Origin: Acanthosepion esculentum
Taxonomy: Eukaryota; Mollusca; Cephalopoda; Sepiida; Sepiidae
DNA: 64,000 nt
Assembly: GCA_964036315.1 (NCBI GenBank)
Contig: OZ038517.1
Location: forward strand, 14,489,013-14,553,012
Direction: 5' to 3'
Shown here: piece by piece, positions 44,292 to 55,815 of the stretch
How the letters are laid out: each line of letters opens with the position of its first letter
How positions within the stretch are numbered: position 1 is the first letter of the stretch
Notes under the pieces: model-generated
Seen by the model: only the letters and a program-made list of their open reading frames with translations
What the model was told of the DNA's origin: nothing
The model's database searches: none
Made by a program: the position numbers and the translations under genes

Positions 44292-44407
44292 CTTGGTATC
44301 TAAGTTTTGTGTTGCGTCTTTGCAAGTGTTGCATCTGTATGTACCTGTTGCAGACTTTTCTGCAAGATGCAGTCGTTTCCTCAGCGAATCTCTCTCAGCT
44401 GTGATAA
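44292..44407 (-). CDS. Exon 2 of the kinesin-6/KIF20B-like tail gene (coiled coil, CxxC)
   Basis: Minus-strand acceptor tgatgttttgcag|TTATCAC and donor GATACCAAG|GTAAGTGC. 116 nt: two bases complete the split codon from the exon at 62365, then 38 codons, ending in phase 0. Product ITAERDSLRKRLHLAEKSA then TGTYRCNTCKDATQNLDTK. The first half is heptad-like coiled coil and the second holds a CNTC pair of unknown role. The plus ORF 44239-44457 is a shadow. Confidence 0.8.
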
Positions 44408-44456
44408 CTGCAAAACATCAAAATAAAAATGGTTATCACATGCATGATTCACATTA

Positions 44457-44459
<3 letters not shown>

Positions 44460-44497
<38 letters not shown>

Positions 44498-44888
44498 CAA
44501 AGATCATTAGTTGACATGCAAGGATTTTACAAGTATCATGTAAATACAAGAACAAGCATTTGATGATATGAAGAAAGGGATTCCTGTGTGAATTTCTGAG
44601 ATGAATTATTATTTTTTAATTTTTAATGTGACATTTTATATTAGTTAAAATCCGAGAGTAAAAAACGAAAAAACTTGCCAGAGTGTAAATTTTTTTTGAA
44701 TAAGATTTCTCAAAACATTCAGGCATGTAGACGAAAATAAAGAAACATACTGTTTAATAAATAAACGGAGTATAATACAAGTATCCAATAAAAATAATTT
44801 TTAAAGTGATATATATATATATATATATATTAAAGATAGTAAAATCGACCTTGCTAACCATATATATATATATATTAGTTAATTTATA

Positions 44889-44922
<34 letters not shown>

Positions 44923-45487
44923 TTAATTTATAGTGATATATATATATATATATATTAGTTAATTAATAGTGATATATATATATATATATTAGTTACTTTA
45001 TAGTGATATATATATATATATATATTAGTTACTTTATAGTGATATATATATATATTAGTTAATTTATAGTGATATATATATATATATTAGTTAATTTATA
45101 GTGATATATATATATATAAAAATTTGTTCATTTATAGTGATATATATATATATATATATTAGTTAATTTATAGTGATATATATATATATATTAGTTAATT
45201 TATAGTGATATATATATATATATTAGTTAATTTATAGTGATATATATATATATTAGTTAATTTATAGTGATATATATATATATATTAGTTAATTTATAGT
45301 GATATATATATATATATATATATATATTAATTAATTTATAGTGATATATATATATATATATATATTAGTTAATTTATAGTGATATATATATATATATATA
45401 TATTAGTTAATTTATAGTGATATATATATATATATATATTAGTTAATTTATAGTAATATATATATATATATATTAGTTAATTTATAG

Positions 45488-45522
<35 letters not shown>

Positions 45523-45636
45523 TTATTTTATAGTGATATATATATATATATATTAGTTAATTTATAGTGATATATATATATATTAGTTAATTTATAGTGA
45601 TATATATATATATATATATATATTAGTTAATTTATA

Positions 45637-45672
<36 letters not shown>

Positions 45673-45720
45673 TTAATTTATAGTGATATATATATATATA
45701 TATATATTAGTTAATTTATA

Positions 45721-45756
<36 letters not shown>

Positions 45757-45932
45757 TTAATTTATAGTGATATATATATATATATATTAGTTAATTTATA
45801 GTGATATATATATATATATATATTAGTTAATTTATAGTGATATATATATATATATTAGTTAATTTATAGTGATATATATATATATATTAGTTAATTTATA
45901 GTGATATATATATATATATTAGTTAATTTATA

Positions 45933-45970
<38 letters not shown>

Positions 45971-46380
45971 TTAATTTATAGTGATATATATATATATATA
46001 TTAGTTAATTTATAGTGATATATATATATATATTAGTTAATTTATAGTGATATATATATATATTAGTTAATTTATAGTGATATATATATATATATATATA
46101 TTAGTTAATTTATAGTGATATATATATATATATATATATATTAGTTAATTTATAGTGATATATATATATATATATATATTAGTTAATTTATAGTGATATA
46201 TATATATATATATATATATTAGTTAATTTATAGTGATATATATATATATATATTAGTTAATTTATAGTGATATATATATATATATATTAGTTAATTTATA
46301 GTGATATATATATATATATATATATATATTAGTTAATTTATAGTGATATATATATATATATATATATTAGTTAATTTATA

Positions 46381-46424
<44 letters not shown>

Positions 46425-46540
46425 TTAATTTATAGTGATATATATATATATATATATATTAGTTAATTTACAGTGATATATATATATATATATATATTAG
46501 TTAATTTACAGTGATATATATATATATATATATATAGTTA
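44460..46540. repeat. Composite (TA)n / TTAGTTAATTTATAGTGA array in a foldback relic
   Basis: After a (TA)n at 44460-44497, 44690-44808 is a degraded foldback-family flank (acattcaggcatgtagacga, atactgtttaataaat), also seen at 52540. From 44809 TA tracts alternate with ttagttaatttatagtga, about 50 times, to 46530. Near the start (44830-44858) a scrap agtaaaatcgaccttgctaa from the centre of the tRNA-bearing foldback element is embedded. Confidence 0.9.
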
Positions 46541-46753
46541 ATTTTTAAATGTAGACATAAAAAACACCTCAATCTAACTAAATATATTTAGAAATAACTA
46601 TATAGAAAGGAAAATATGTTATTTTTGGTTTTGGAAATGATTGTATGCACGCATGGATGCGGACACATAATTGTATGTATACAAATATGTAGATGAACTT
46701 GAACATTGATATGCATATATATGTATATATGTATTGTAGGTGCATATGTAATA

Positions 46754-46804
<51 letters not shown>

Positions 46805-46837
46805 ATAGGTGCATTCATAAGTTTAGGTAGGTATGTT

Positions 46838-46882
<45 letters not shown>

Positions 46883-47046
46883 CATGTCATGTATATAGGA
46901 TTGCATGTGGTCTGTGTATGTAGATATGTGTATATATAAATGTAAGTATTTGTGAGTTCGTATATGTAACATATGTGAATATATGTAAAATATAGTAATA
47001 TAAATATGTATGCAGGTGTAGGTATTTATGGGTATAGATCTTTGTT

Positions 47047-47091
<45 letters not shown>

Positions 47092-48369
47092 GGAAAGTAT
47101 TCTAAAGGAAGGACTTAAAATTCTTTTATTAATGTTTTATCTTATTTTCTCTTAATATTCTCTAATTAGAATTGTGAGATTGAAATTTTTTTTTTAATCA
47201 TCTGGAGGTAATTTCATTTTAAATTGATAATTTAATTTAAATATGTCACTCTTTAACTATCAATATTGATAGTAAAATATTAAAATTAGAAATATTTGGT
47301 TTGATATTTAAACACTTAAGTCATCACCTAACGTTAAACATTAACTATGAAATTTAAGAAAAAATTTAAATAGATATAAATATAAATATGTGTAAAGATT
47401 TGAAAATATATGTGTAAGTATTGATATATGAATATACATAGGTACCTGTGTATATCGATACATGTGTATGTGCCTATGTGTGTAACTGCACATGTAAATG
47501 AACGTATGTATATGTGAAATTTACATAAGTGTATGTGTGGTATATATATGTATATGATAAAACAAAATCTTTAATATTGCCTTCAAATATTACTCCATCT
47601 TAATTTAAAGCCTAAACTTTAAGTAAAAAAGATTACCCATCTAAAAATAGTCAAAAATTACATTCATGAATTAGATTCAAACTGATAGAGATGTTACCTT
47701 AACAATCATTTACAATATTAAAAGATTACTATCAGTAAACTGTTATATTTTAAATAATTTTTTTTTTTAATGTACATTCTATGAATGTGTTTTTAAATAT
47801 ACTATTTAACTCATATTAAATCCCTAAATTAATTGTAAAAGAGTTAAATATTTAAATTGCTAGCAAACATCAAATTAATTTCTTCGGTGAATTTTTAAAC
47901 ATTTAAATTACTATCAAACATTAAAATCTGTTTTTTTACATAAATTGCTAAAAATTACCACTCCTCCTCTCCCTACGTAAAGCCTAATTACAGCTTCTTT
48001 CTCTTTACTTCCGCCTTCTTTCTTTCTTTCTTTTCTTTCTCTCTTCTCCCCCTTCCCTTTCAATATATCACTTCCGTTAAGTTAACCGATTAAATAGGTC
48101 AATGTCTGGTCCCTCCTCGCCTAATACTAAGTATGATAGATAGAAATATTAAAATAAACCCTCTCTAAACTTGATCATGTCTCTCACACTACTCCTCACT
48201 GCCCTCTCTGTTAAACTACATAAACTTAATACTACCCATCAAAAGTGTAAATGTTCATTTCATTTTTCGTTTCACCTTTTGGAAGTGAAGTCTGATGATC
48301 CAGCATCCTTTAAAAGGGCTATGGTGAAATAAATTATTACATGGAGCCTTAAAGTGGTCTGTTTTTCTT
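46541..48369. other. AT-rich, TA/TG/CA microsatellites and a CT tract
   Basis: (TA)n and tatgtgtgtgtata tracts at 46750-46805, 46840-46880 and 47048-47090. A pyrimidine tract (cttctttctttctttctttt) at 47993-48060. No exon or known family. Confidence 0.6.
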
Positions 48370-48370
48370 T

Positions 48371-48417
<47 letters not shown>

Positions 48418-48732
48418 ATTCGCAGACAGTACTGTTTTGCTGTATCACAGCTCTTCAGTGTGACTAGACAACCTAATGCCTCAACAACATTTACGGGACT
48501 GAATGTTTGAGAAATTTCATAGAAAATATGCATCTGCCGACCTTCGTAGCTAAACTGGTATAGCACGTCAGACTATATGACAGTTCCGTGTAGGATACAG
48601 GTTTGATTCCTGTTGGAGGACACATGTTTGCTATGAAATTTTTTGGGACGTTCAGGCCGGTAAATGTTGTTAATACTGTTTATTATAAATAGAGAATTTA
48701 CTTAAATATTTGTGTCTATATAAATAACATAT

Positions 48733-48770
<38 letters not shown>
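48370..48770 (+). mobile_element. Foldback-family copy with tRNA-like module
   Basis: (TA)n at 48373-48413. Then caacaacatttacgggactg, gaaatttcatagaaaatatg, the tRNA-like module at 48540-48626 (B box ggtttgattcc; anticodon stem CGTCA/TGACA), gttcaggccggtaaatgttg and ttaatactgtttattataaa. Another (TA)n follows at 48740-48769. This copy is single-armed. Confidence 0.7.
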
Positions 48771-48772
<2 letters not shown>

Positions 48773-50485
48773 CATAATGTTTATATGTAACACTTGCTGG
48801 TAATTAATAATAATAATGACTTGGAAAAATCAATGAAAACGAGATAATGATGAATAGCTTAGCATGAAAAGGGTTAAACAATATAAGGAAAGATAGACTG
48901 ATAATAAAATTGTTCCCAGAGAATCGAGATATGTACAATAGACCAGATGACTGCCTGAAAGCAATTCTCAGTTTGTGCAAACGAGTCAAGTGTTGACAGC
49001 CTTCAGCAACCAATGCCTGGATCTGACCTGAGAAAAATTGGGTTAAAACTAAATGTATTCATTTTGCAGGATGTAGGAATGAAAAACAATAAATTGAACA
49101 CCTGCAGAATGGTGACCTTTGGCTGAACAAATTGTCACTATAATGGGAGTTGCAAAAATTCCCCTGGGAAAGTGTCTCTTGGGTCAGAGACGAGAAAAGC
49201 CAATTGTTGTGTCAATTCAGTTGAGATAAGAGCATTTAAAACCGTATTTTTTAAAATTAATCTCCGACTGAATGCTAGAAGTGATAGGCACAGAAGAGCG
49301 ATCAAGGAAGTATGAGGGGCTGCATGCACCCACTAAAGGGCAGCAGGCACAGAAGAGACATTAAAGAGGTTGAAGGAGCTGCTCATGCCCACTGGAAGGC
49401 AATGGTGAGAGATGGTAATAAGAGAGAGTAGAAGCAGCTAGGCAGAGTGATGCCTGCAACCATCCCTTATGAGAGAGGGAGAATTCCCCAAAATTATGAA
49501 TTAATTTAATTTCTCAAGACCAAAAACAATAGACTTTTGTTGGAAATCAGGGCGATTCACTAAAACCCAGCCTACATCTTGCCCTGCACTGGTTTCTAGA
49601 GTCCTTAAAAATGAATGCGCGAAAGCCATTCATACAGTCAGAGTCAGTTCAGAGTTACAGTTGCGAGTTGACAGTTGAGAGCTGAGAAGGGAAGTGGCTG
49701 AGAGATTCCACAACTCCTATCAAACCCAAGAACCTCCGGCTTCAGCCTTGAGCCAAACTTACCAAATCAGTAAAACAAATTTTGTTAACTCCGCAAGCCA
49801 AAACTTACCAGCTTACCCAAGTGTTGCGTCCGATTTTAGGAATAGGTTGGGTCGACAAACAACTGTATGCGAACACAACTACTAACGAACCATTGTACGC
49901 AGAATTGATATAAAAATAGTAATTATTCTTTATATATATTTCGAGTGCTGTTTTTCTCTCTAGTTTTCTTGTACAACTTCACGCAACTTGGAACAACCCA
50001 ATATGAAGATACTTGTGACAAATCAATCTAGGCTGCCTTATCATCAAATCAATCACAAATGTGCTAAGGCAGGTCAGGATCAAAGAGTTCACCCCATTGA
50101 TCAAACCAGGATCCACCCTGGGCTGACCACGACAAATGGAACATCTGTTGTCGTTTGCCGTGAACCAGGATCGAACTGACTGAAACATTGAAATGGATAA
50201 ATTCTGTATGAGTTTTTTTAGCTGTTTATTTTCTTTTTTAAGCTTTCACAGTTAAATTTCTATTTCTGATACAAACTCAGTCCACACCAGGGTTGATATG
50301 ACAGATGACTGATATCTTCATCCGCCAAAATAGGCTATTCCCCACATGATGTAATTTGGGATTACATTGTTTATTAATTATTTGCCCTGTAATAATAAAT
50401 ACAGTGAGCTCTCTTTGTGGATCAGTTTTAATATTTTTTATTATAGGGATCCATTTGGATTATAAACCAACAGATTTGTTACCTT
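48771..50485. other. Intron sequence, mostly unrecognised
   Basis: 49285-49400 has a 58-bp duplicated segment (ggcacagaagagcgatcaag / ggcacagaagagacattaaa). 49570-49930 is GC-richer and could be an LTR or SINE relic (cagttcagagttacagttgc). No exon seen. Confidence 0.4.
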
Positions 50486-50489
50486 TACT

Positions 50490-50600
50490 ATTATATATAT
50501 ATATATATTACTTAAACATTATTTTCAATTGATACCCATATTTGAGTAGGTTCTTGTTTTTTATTTATATATTAAACAGTATATTTAATTATTTCCATCT
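50490..50600 (-). mobile_element. Foldback-family flank relic
   Basis: (TA)n, then on the minus strand cctactcaaatatgggtatc and ttaaatatactgtttaatat, matching 52575-52610. Confidence 0.6.
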
Positions 50601-50639
50601 GAAACAATACTATCACCAGTTGTTTTTTCATGGCTGGGA

Positions 50640-50945
50640 GGTCAAAGCATGTCAGATCTAATGACGATTTCCTCAAGGGGAACTGTGTCCAAAAGCATTA
50701 TTTGGGCTTTGCTTTGGCCAGTCGGTTTTTCATGGCCGAGAGGACAAAGCATGTCAGATCTAATGACAGTATCCCCTAGGGACATGGTTCCCAAACTGTT
50801 ATGGCAGAAGAGGATAGAAAGTAAGGCAGAAGAGGATAGGAAGTAAGGCAGAAGAGGATAGGAAGTAAGGCGGAAGATGATAGCAAGTTAAGGCGGAAGA
50901 GGAAGAGGACAGCAGGCGAGGCGGAAGAGAATAGAAGGTTTGGCT
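50640..50945 (+). repeat. 106-bp duplication followed by 20-bp purine repeats
   Basis: aaagcatgtcagatctaatg occurs at 50644 and 50747. From 50800 to 50940 aggcagaagaggataggaag-type units repeat about six times. Confidence 0.85.
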
Positions 50946-51479
50946 GAATGATTGAAAGACAATCAAAAATTTAGAAACAGTTTCAAAAAGTTCATATGCC
51001 AAAAATAAATATGATTTCAAAATTTTAAATATTATTATGGATTACCTGTAATTGTATGCATGAGTCCCAGTATAAATAGTTATAAATAATTATTGACAGA
51101 TTTTATCATTGTGATATTTTTTAATTATATCAAGTATTAAGAATACAGTGAGCACCTGCCTGTTCCCATTCTCAGCTTCACACGTTCATGGATTTTTCTT
51201 TAAAACATATGTATTTGTTATTTGCAGAAACCCTGAATATTCACTTGTTTTTCTGGCAAACATATGTAGAAATTATTCGCTGAGAATTCCCTCGAATCAC
51301 GTATTCTCTTGATAGAACATATTTAAAATATTCTTGGATTATTTTCCTATTATTTAAGTAAATTAAAACATAACAGTCCATTTTAATGGGAAAAATTGGC
51401 AGAATTGTACATCTTCATTGTAAAAAGAACCAACACAAAAACATGTCTGTCTATATTTCTGAGATGAGGTATTATGTTT

Positions 51480-51900
51480 TGTTTTTTTTTTTTTTTTTTT
51501 TAAAGCATATCACCCCAAGCAAGGCTGGAAGCCACTAGTACGCAGGGGGTTACAGAAGGTTTGGAGGAAGAGCAGATAGGAGTGGTAAAGGAGAGGATGT
51601 GGAGAAAGATAGTGGATCGATCAAGGCAAGGGGGTTACAGAAGATTTGGAGCGAGAGCAGATAGGAATGAAAGGTGAAAGGATGTGGAGAAGGGAAGAGG
51701 ATAGATCAAGGCAGCTGGAGATGTTGAGTGACGTTACACTTAAATAGTTGGAGATTGTATTTGTCAGGGAAACAGGAATAAGGAAGGGAGTTCCACAGGC
51801 GAGATGTGCGAGACATGAAGCTATTGGAGTAGAAGAGACGTCTACATCTAACAGTTTCAATGGTGAAGGGGTGGGAACGGGATGCCAGCCTCACACAGTT
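51480..51900 (-). mobile_element. LINE 3' end (same family as the 125-bp satellite), copy B
   Basis: The minus strand reads RLASRSHPFTIETVRCRRLF, SRTSRLWNSLPYSCFP, NLQLFKCNVTQHLQL, then the duplicated 93-bp block as at 26000-26180, then the tail to a T20 run at 51481-51502. The block duplication is shared with copy A, so it predates both insertions. Confidence 0.85.
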
Positions 51901-52539
51901 CTGCTTTTAGAAAATGGTCTAAACTTTATATTTTATGTCCTGTTACACATATTTTATACAGTTTTTTTCATGGTTGTATCGATCTATGCCTAATTAAAAA
52001 CGGTTATTGTACACATGAAAGAAAATTCAAGTTAAGTGTATGGTCACGAATACTATTTTTCAAAAATGTTTTTAAAAGGGTCTGAAATGTTTCTAAAGTA
52101 TTTAGGATGACGTTTTAAGGCATATGACATTTTAACAATCAAAATAGGTACTTATAAGCACTTTTAGGGTGTTACAAGTATTCGTGGATTCTAACTATTC
52201 GTGGCCAGTGAATACGGTGGACACACTGGTAGAGTAACTAGGGTCCACAAATTGGAGGAGAGAGTTATAAATGATAATCTTCTGACTTTAAATCTGTGGT
52301 TATCTCCCTTTAAACCCTCGATGTTTGTTTTTTATTTTTAAACACACTTTATTTTTAAATGCACTTTATTTTTAAACACACTTTTTTATCGCATAAAAGT
52401 TGGTGAGGTGCAAGTAAATTTTCATTCAAAAAAATGTGACCCAGAGAAAAAAAAAAAGTTCGAGACCCACTACCCTAAGGTAACGCAGGTTCAAATATTG
52501 GCAAAGAGTGCATATTTTTCTAATAAGATTTCTTGAATA
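51901..52539. other. Intron sequence, nothing recognised
   Basis: A weak repeat of cactttatttttaaa at 52345-52385. No exon or family. Confidence 0.5.
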
Positions 52540-52881
52540 TTCAGGCTGGTAGATGGAAATAAATAAATAAAACAGAACATCTACTCAAATATGGGTATCC
52601 ATTAAAAATAATGTTTAAGCAATAACTTAAAATATATCAGATTAATCAATGAAAAATCCATTGCTGATATATATATATATATGAAGAAATATAGTCTTAA
52701 AGTGTGCTATATTTATGGGATAAAGTGCTCAATATCAGAGATAGAGCATGTGTATATATAAAAGTGGACATGGAAGTCAGCACTTAGAGGCGACAGTCTG
52801 TTTCATGCTAGTGCAATCGTCTGACGATTGCACTAGCATGAAACAGACTGTCGCCTCAAAGTGCTGACTTCCATGTCCACT

Positions 52882-52939
<58 letters not shown>

Positions 52940-52956
52940 AGCAATGGATTTTTCAT

Positions 52957-53009
<53 letters not shown>

Positions 53010-53022
53010 CAATGGATTTTTC

Positions 53023-53071
<49 letters not shown>

Positions 53072-53084
53072 CAATGGATTTTTC

Positions 53085-53135
<51 letters not shown>

Positions 53136-53148
53136 CAATGGATTTTTC

Positions 53149-53187
<39 letters not shown>

Positions 53188-53200
53188 CAATGGATTTTTC

Positions 53201-53241
<41 letters not shown>

Positions 53242-53254
53242 CAATGGATTTTTC

Positions 53255-53291
<37 letters not shown>

Positions 53292-53304
53292 CAATGGATT
53301 TTTC

Positions 53305-53355
<51 letters not shown>

Positions 53356-53405
53356 CAATGGATTTTTCATTGATTAATCTTATATATTTTAAGTTATTGC
53401 TTATT
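52540..53405. mobile_element. Foldback element with hairpin and (TA)n / CAGCAATGGATTTTTCATT array
   Basis: Outer inverted ends: 52615-52672 (taagcaataacttaaaatat ... atccattgctgatat) and 53346-53402. Inside lies a near-perfect palindrome 52755-52892 and then TA tracts separated by cagcaatggatttttcattt, eight times (52941 to 53352). The spacer equals the inner end of the terminal inverted repeat. The left flank (attcaggctggtagatgg) is that of the array at 44460-46540. Confidence 0.9.
52755..52892. repeat. Near-perfect palindrome, arms about 65 bp
   Basis: aaaagtggacatggaagtca ... gtttcatgctagtgcaatcg is followed by its inverse with only a few central bases between. Two mismatched positions at most were seen. 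A single diverged arm is at 11099-11165. Confidence 0.9.
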
Positions 53406-53569
53406 GGCTCAGGTATAAAGATAAACTGGAGAGCAACCTTTCTTGTCTCGAAATTCCATTCAAGAACTTTGAAGAGGTAGCTATGAAGAGATCAGAGTAT
53501 CGTTCTAGCTGCCACTGAGGAATAATGCACCATCAAGAAGTAAGCATCAGTTGACTGCGTGAAACATGA

Positions 53570-53770
53570 AAGCAAAATAAGACATCTAACAGTGTTCCTG
53601 CTGCACTTGGATGCAATACATCCTCCTGTACTGTTTGTGGTCTTTTGTGCAATTCTCAAGCTTGTCTCAAGAGTCATGTCTGTCATAGGCATAGAACTCT
53701 TTGGGTCTAGTCACTGGATCTAACCAACATCTTTATCCGCTGGGCCATGTCTCCTTGAGGACATTTGTGT
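53570..53770 (+). mobile_element. LINE zinc-finger C-terminus relic, then tRNA-SINE relic
   Basis: Plus strand SVPAALGCNTSSCTVCG then LLCNSQACLKSHVCHRH, a C2H2-like LINE ORF end. 53695-53765 (actctttgggtctagtcact) is, on the minus strand, the SINE head seen at 14880 and 63735. Confidence 0.6.
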
Positions 53771-53955
53771 ATGAATTTTTTGAACTTATAAACCTAATGT
53801 TTCAGCAACGATTTTTTTACCAGTGCTCATATTGCAATTTTTTGTTATTAGTATTGCATTTTTTTTTTTTACCAGAGCTTATATTGCAATTTTTTGTTAT
53901 TAGTATTGCATTTTTTTTTTTTTACCAGAGCTTATATTGCAATTTTTATTGTTAT
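53771..53955 (+). repeat. About 60-bp repeat, 3 units
   Basis: accagagcttatattgcaat, ttttgttattagtattgcat and T runs repeat at about 53820, 53870 and 53925, just downstream of the Penelope relic. Confidence 0.8.
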
Positions 53956-54641
53956 TCATTGCCTTTCTCTAGCACTCCTTATTACTGGTTCCCATATTGT
54001 ATTCATTTCTATGCTTGGTCGGCTCAGGAGATTTTTGTGGCCTAGCGTATGTGCTGATTCCTTAAGCTTTTGTATTTTCCACTGATGCTCTCTGTCTATT
54101 ATTTCAACCTCATCCCACAGGGGCCCGTGGTCACACTTTTCCCTCCATATGTGGTCAGCTATGCTTGATTTTTCTATTTCCACTTTACGATGTTCTTGCA
54201 GTCTTACCTTAAGGGGGGGGGGCATGTTTCTCCTTTGTATTTCTTACCACAGCTGCACGGTACAGCGTACACACAGTCCTTAGTCATGTTCTGCTCTACA
54301 GGGCGTCTTACTCGGAAGAGGTGTCTGCGAAGTGTTGAACTACTTTTGAGGATTGTCCTGATGTTATACGGACAACAGATCCTTTGTATTTTCTCCAATA
54401 ATCCCTTCACATAAGGCAGACAGACCGAAGCTGTTTTCTGGGTGCTGTTATCCTCCTGTATCCTCTTATCCCAGTTTGTTGGAGCTGCTGCCATGTACCC
54501 GGGGTAGTTGTTACGTTGTAGGGTACTGCTTATACTGACTGTTTCTTTTTCGTATGTTTCTGGGTCACCACTTATGACTTTTGCTCGATGTAAGCTGGAA
54601 ACATTGTGAATATGGCAATGAAGATGAGGATAAAAGTTCAA
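53956..54641 (-). mobile_element. Penelope-like element C-terminus (GIY-YIG), one frameshift
   Basis: The minus ORF 54204-54641 contains GLLEKIQRICCPYNIRTILK, STLRRHLFRVRRPVEQ and DCVYAVPCSCGKKYKGET. A second frame (53956-54225) continues LKVRLQEHRKVEIEKSSIAD, HIWREKCDHGPLWDEVEIID and REHQWKIQKLKESAH, ending at a stop. The order is RT thumb/linker, then the Y...C.CG..Y.GET...H...W.....E pattern of the Penelope GIY-YIG endonuclease, normally a single ORF. The frame changes in a run of ten G (plus strand 54213-54222), either a real lesion or a homopolymer sequencing error. At 54594 it meets gtgaatatggcaatgaagat of the hammerhead-like family. Confidence 0.85.
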
Positions 54642-54779
54642 ATAATAGAGATGTGCAGTGTAACTGAAAATTCAACTGTGAAAATGCATCGAAATTTATG
54701 AAAGTGAAATCGTTCGGTTTAGTGCTATCACTACTGAGTGAGCATATCCAAAGAAACACTATTGAAAAAGACTTTCACA

Positions 54780-55430
54780 TGTTAATAAAATTTAATTTTA
54801 TCAACATTTATACCATTGTAAGAGAAAAAAATTCAACAAAAATATATTAAAATAAAAACATTTCATTGACTAGTTTTAGGAAATAAATGTGAAATCTATT
54901 TGTTTACAGAAGAAATGAAGAAAAAAAAAAGGAAATATGACAGATATATCATTTGGAATCATAATGTTTTCAAACAGAAAAAAGGAAATATGACATGATG
55001 TCTAAAAAATGAAAATCTATTTGTTTCAATTTAAAAAAAAAAAACTTTTTGTGGTAAAATTAAGTTAACAACAAAATAGCGAATAAAAATAAAAAATTAG
55101 TTGCTAGTTTTGTCTTAATGTTATGAAGTTGGATTTTTTGTAATTGTTTTCTAGTAAGCCAATACGCCAATCACAAAATAAGTTGTTGTAAACAAGAAAA
55201 ATGAATGAAGATTGGACCAGAAATACATGAGAGTTTGCAAATTTATCACTGTCAAATGAAATCAGATATTGGCTGGAAACGCTATCATTACACAAGAAAA
55301 TGAATGGCTTTGTTAAAAAGCGAAAATACGAAATTAAAAACCGTAAAACCAAATCGAAAACTGTGGTATCAAAGGAAAAAAACAGAAACCGATGCCGAAA
55401 CAGAAATTGCCAAACTGACCAATAATGTAA
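54780..55430. other. AT-rich intron sequence, nothing recognised
   Basis: Two short similar segments (ggaaatatgac) at 54930 and 54985. The minus ORF 55104-55655 is partly repeat read-through and matches nothing known. Confidence 0.4.
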
Positions 55431-55434
55431 ATAA

Positions 55435-55815
55435 TACAAGTATTCATAATACCTCATCCCAGAGATCCAGTCACCTGTGAATATGGCAATGAAGATGAGG
55501 ATAACAGTCTGAATAATGTAAATAATGCAAGTAATCATAATGCCTAATTCAAGAGATCCAATCACCTGAAGAAGGCCGGAGCATACAACGGCTGAAACGT
55601 TGTGAATATGGCAGTGAAGATGAGGATAACAGTCCGAATAATGTAAATAATGCAAGTAATCATAATACCTAATCCAAGAGATTCAATCACCTGAAGAAGG
55701 CCGGAGCATACAACGGCTGAAACGTTGTGAATATGGCAGTGAAGATGAGGATAACAGTCCGAATAATGTAAATAATGCAAGTAATCATAATACCTCATAT
55801 GTCAGAGATATAGAC
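55435..55815 (+). repeat. 125-bp tandem repeat with hammerhead-like cores (about 2.7 units)
   Basis: ggataacagtc recurs at 55499, 55624 and 55749. Read on the plus strand two full units have attcaatcac, ctgaagaaggcc, ggagcatacaacggct, gaaac, gttgtgaatatgg. A third unit (55480) lacks the core. GTG after the presumed cleavage position can pair with CAC before CTGAAGA, as helix I would require. Its period equals that of the left-edge satellite by coincidence; the sequences are unrelated. Confidence 0.75.

Noticed and set aside
49690..49885. 63-codon plus ORF as an exon or small gene
   Set aside because: Composition resembles LTR/SINE DNA, there is no splice context, and it is on the strand opposite to the gene.
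53370..53570. Possible exon (gaagaggtagctatgaagag)
   Set aside because: No good acceptor/donor pair on either strand and no frame continuity with the gene.
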